A stretch of 52,045 bases of DNA from Streptomyces albicerus (GTDB taxonomy: Bacteria > Actinomycetota > Actinomycetes > Streptomycetales > Streptomycetaceae). Below are positions 51,929 to 52,045 of the stretch, one piece after another. The position numbers were made by a program, and so were the translations under genes. The DNA is taken from NCBI RefSeq assembly GCF_008905045.1, contig NZ_VWMY01000069.1, forward strand, positions 3,989 to 56,033, given 5' to 3'. The stretch's first letter is position 1, and every line of letters starts with the position of its first letter. Under the pieces are notes generated by a model, which worked only from the letters and a program-made list of their open reading frames with translations, was not told the origin of the DNA and did no database searches.

Positions 51929-51958
51929 TCTCTGATTCCGGGCCTCCGGTTGCTGAAG

Positions 51959-52045
51959 TTACTGACCTTGCTGGCGCGATGTCGTCGAGGTGAGGCCGGT
52001 TTCAGCGAGACATCCATCGATGAGGTTGCTGCGGTACTGGATCTT
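51959..52045 (-). pseudogene. IS630-type transposase C-terminus, continues beyond the window
   Basis: The minus strand reads KIQYRSNLIDGCLAETGLTS and ends at TAA 51959-51961. This is the standard IS630 C-terminus. The rest lies to the right of the window, so completeness cannot be judged. Confidence 0.7.

Noticed and set aside
47060..51932. Classical composite transposon with two full IS630 copies
   Set aside because: Only one transposase gene lies inside the bracketed unit. The left side has just an end-like repeat, so the weaker claim of a unit bracketed by IS-end sequences was made.

Overview
The window looks like an accessory part of a high-G+C actinobacterial chromosome, most likely Streptomyces or a close relative. 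The evidence is strong G/C bias at third codon positions, GTG starts, GGAGG-type ribosome sites, and families typical of that group (IclR, HxlR, a DUF2637 plasmid-transfer-type protein, a large serine recombinase, IS630, IS5 and IS21 remnants). No tRNA, rRNA, CRISPR array or replication origin was seen.

1-8.15 kb is a sparse, scarred region. It holds an SMI1/KNR4-like protein, a recombination endonuclease VII-type protein, small membrane and zinc-ribbon proteins, and an unusual fusion of a blasticidin-S-deaminase-like domain with an ASCH domain. Between them lie fragments of IS701-, IS630- and IS21-type transposases, an integrase, a CofE-like ligase and an internally deleted aroE. An IS5-type element (7111-8152) has inserted into the 3' end of a shikimate-dehydrogenase-like gene; the severed tail lies on its far side, with a 3-bp target duplication.

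8.15-23.45 kb is a catabolic island organised around an IclR regulator. Leftward run an aldehyde dehydrogenase, a ThDP enzyme, a complete Liv-type ABC importer (with permease and ATPase fused in one protein) and the shikimate-dehydrogenase-like gene. Rightward run IclR, a class III CoA-transferase, a citryl-CoA-lyase-like protein, a Tat-exported PQQ alcohol dehydrogenase with a cupredoxin-like tail, and a ThuA-domain protein. Together they suggest uptake of an acid, or periplasmic oxidation of an alcohol, followed by oxidation or decarboxylation and CoA-dependent cleavage. The substrate cannot be read from the sequence.

23.5-27.4 kb is another graveyard: amidase and IS256 fragments, a DUF2637 gene broken by a 20-bp tandem duplication, and truncated serine and tyrosine recombinases.

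27.66-42.5 kb is the most interesting locus, a six-gene, translationally coupled operon. It encodes a two-protein iterative synthase of the PUFA/heterocyst-glycolipid type: two TIM-barrel enoyl-reductase-like regions-KS-AT-ACP-KR, then KS-AT-DH-PPTase. A free ACP, an alpha/beta hydrolase, a GT1 glycosyltransferase and a zinc-finger methyltransferase follow. The likely product is a glycosylated, methylated polyketide or fatty-acyl lipid. Two near-identical operator-like repeats lie upstream.

42.5-52.0 kb is again mosaic. It contains fragments of three genes spliced together, a VOC protein divergent from an HxlR regulator, Tn3 and IS5 fragments, and half an M24 peptidase. A three-gene cassette (LasC-like flavoprotein, multipass membrane protein, TetR) follows, with a dyad operator in its promoter. 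The cassette is bracketed by inverted copies of an IS-end-like sequence and sits beside an IS630 transposase gene that has lost its first catalytic Asp.
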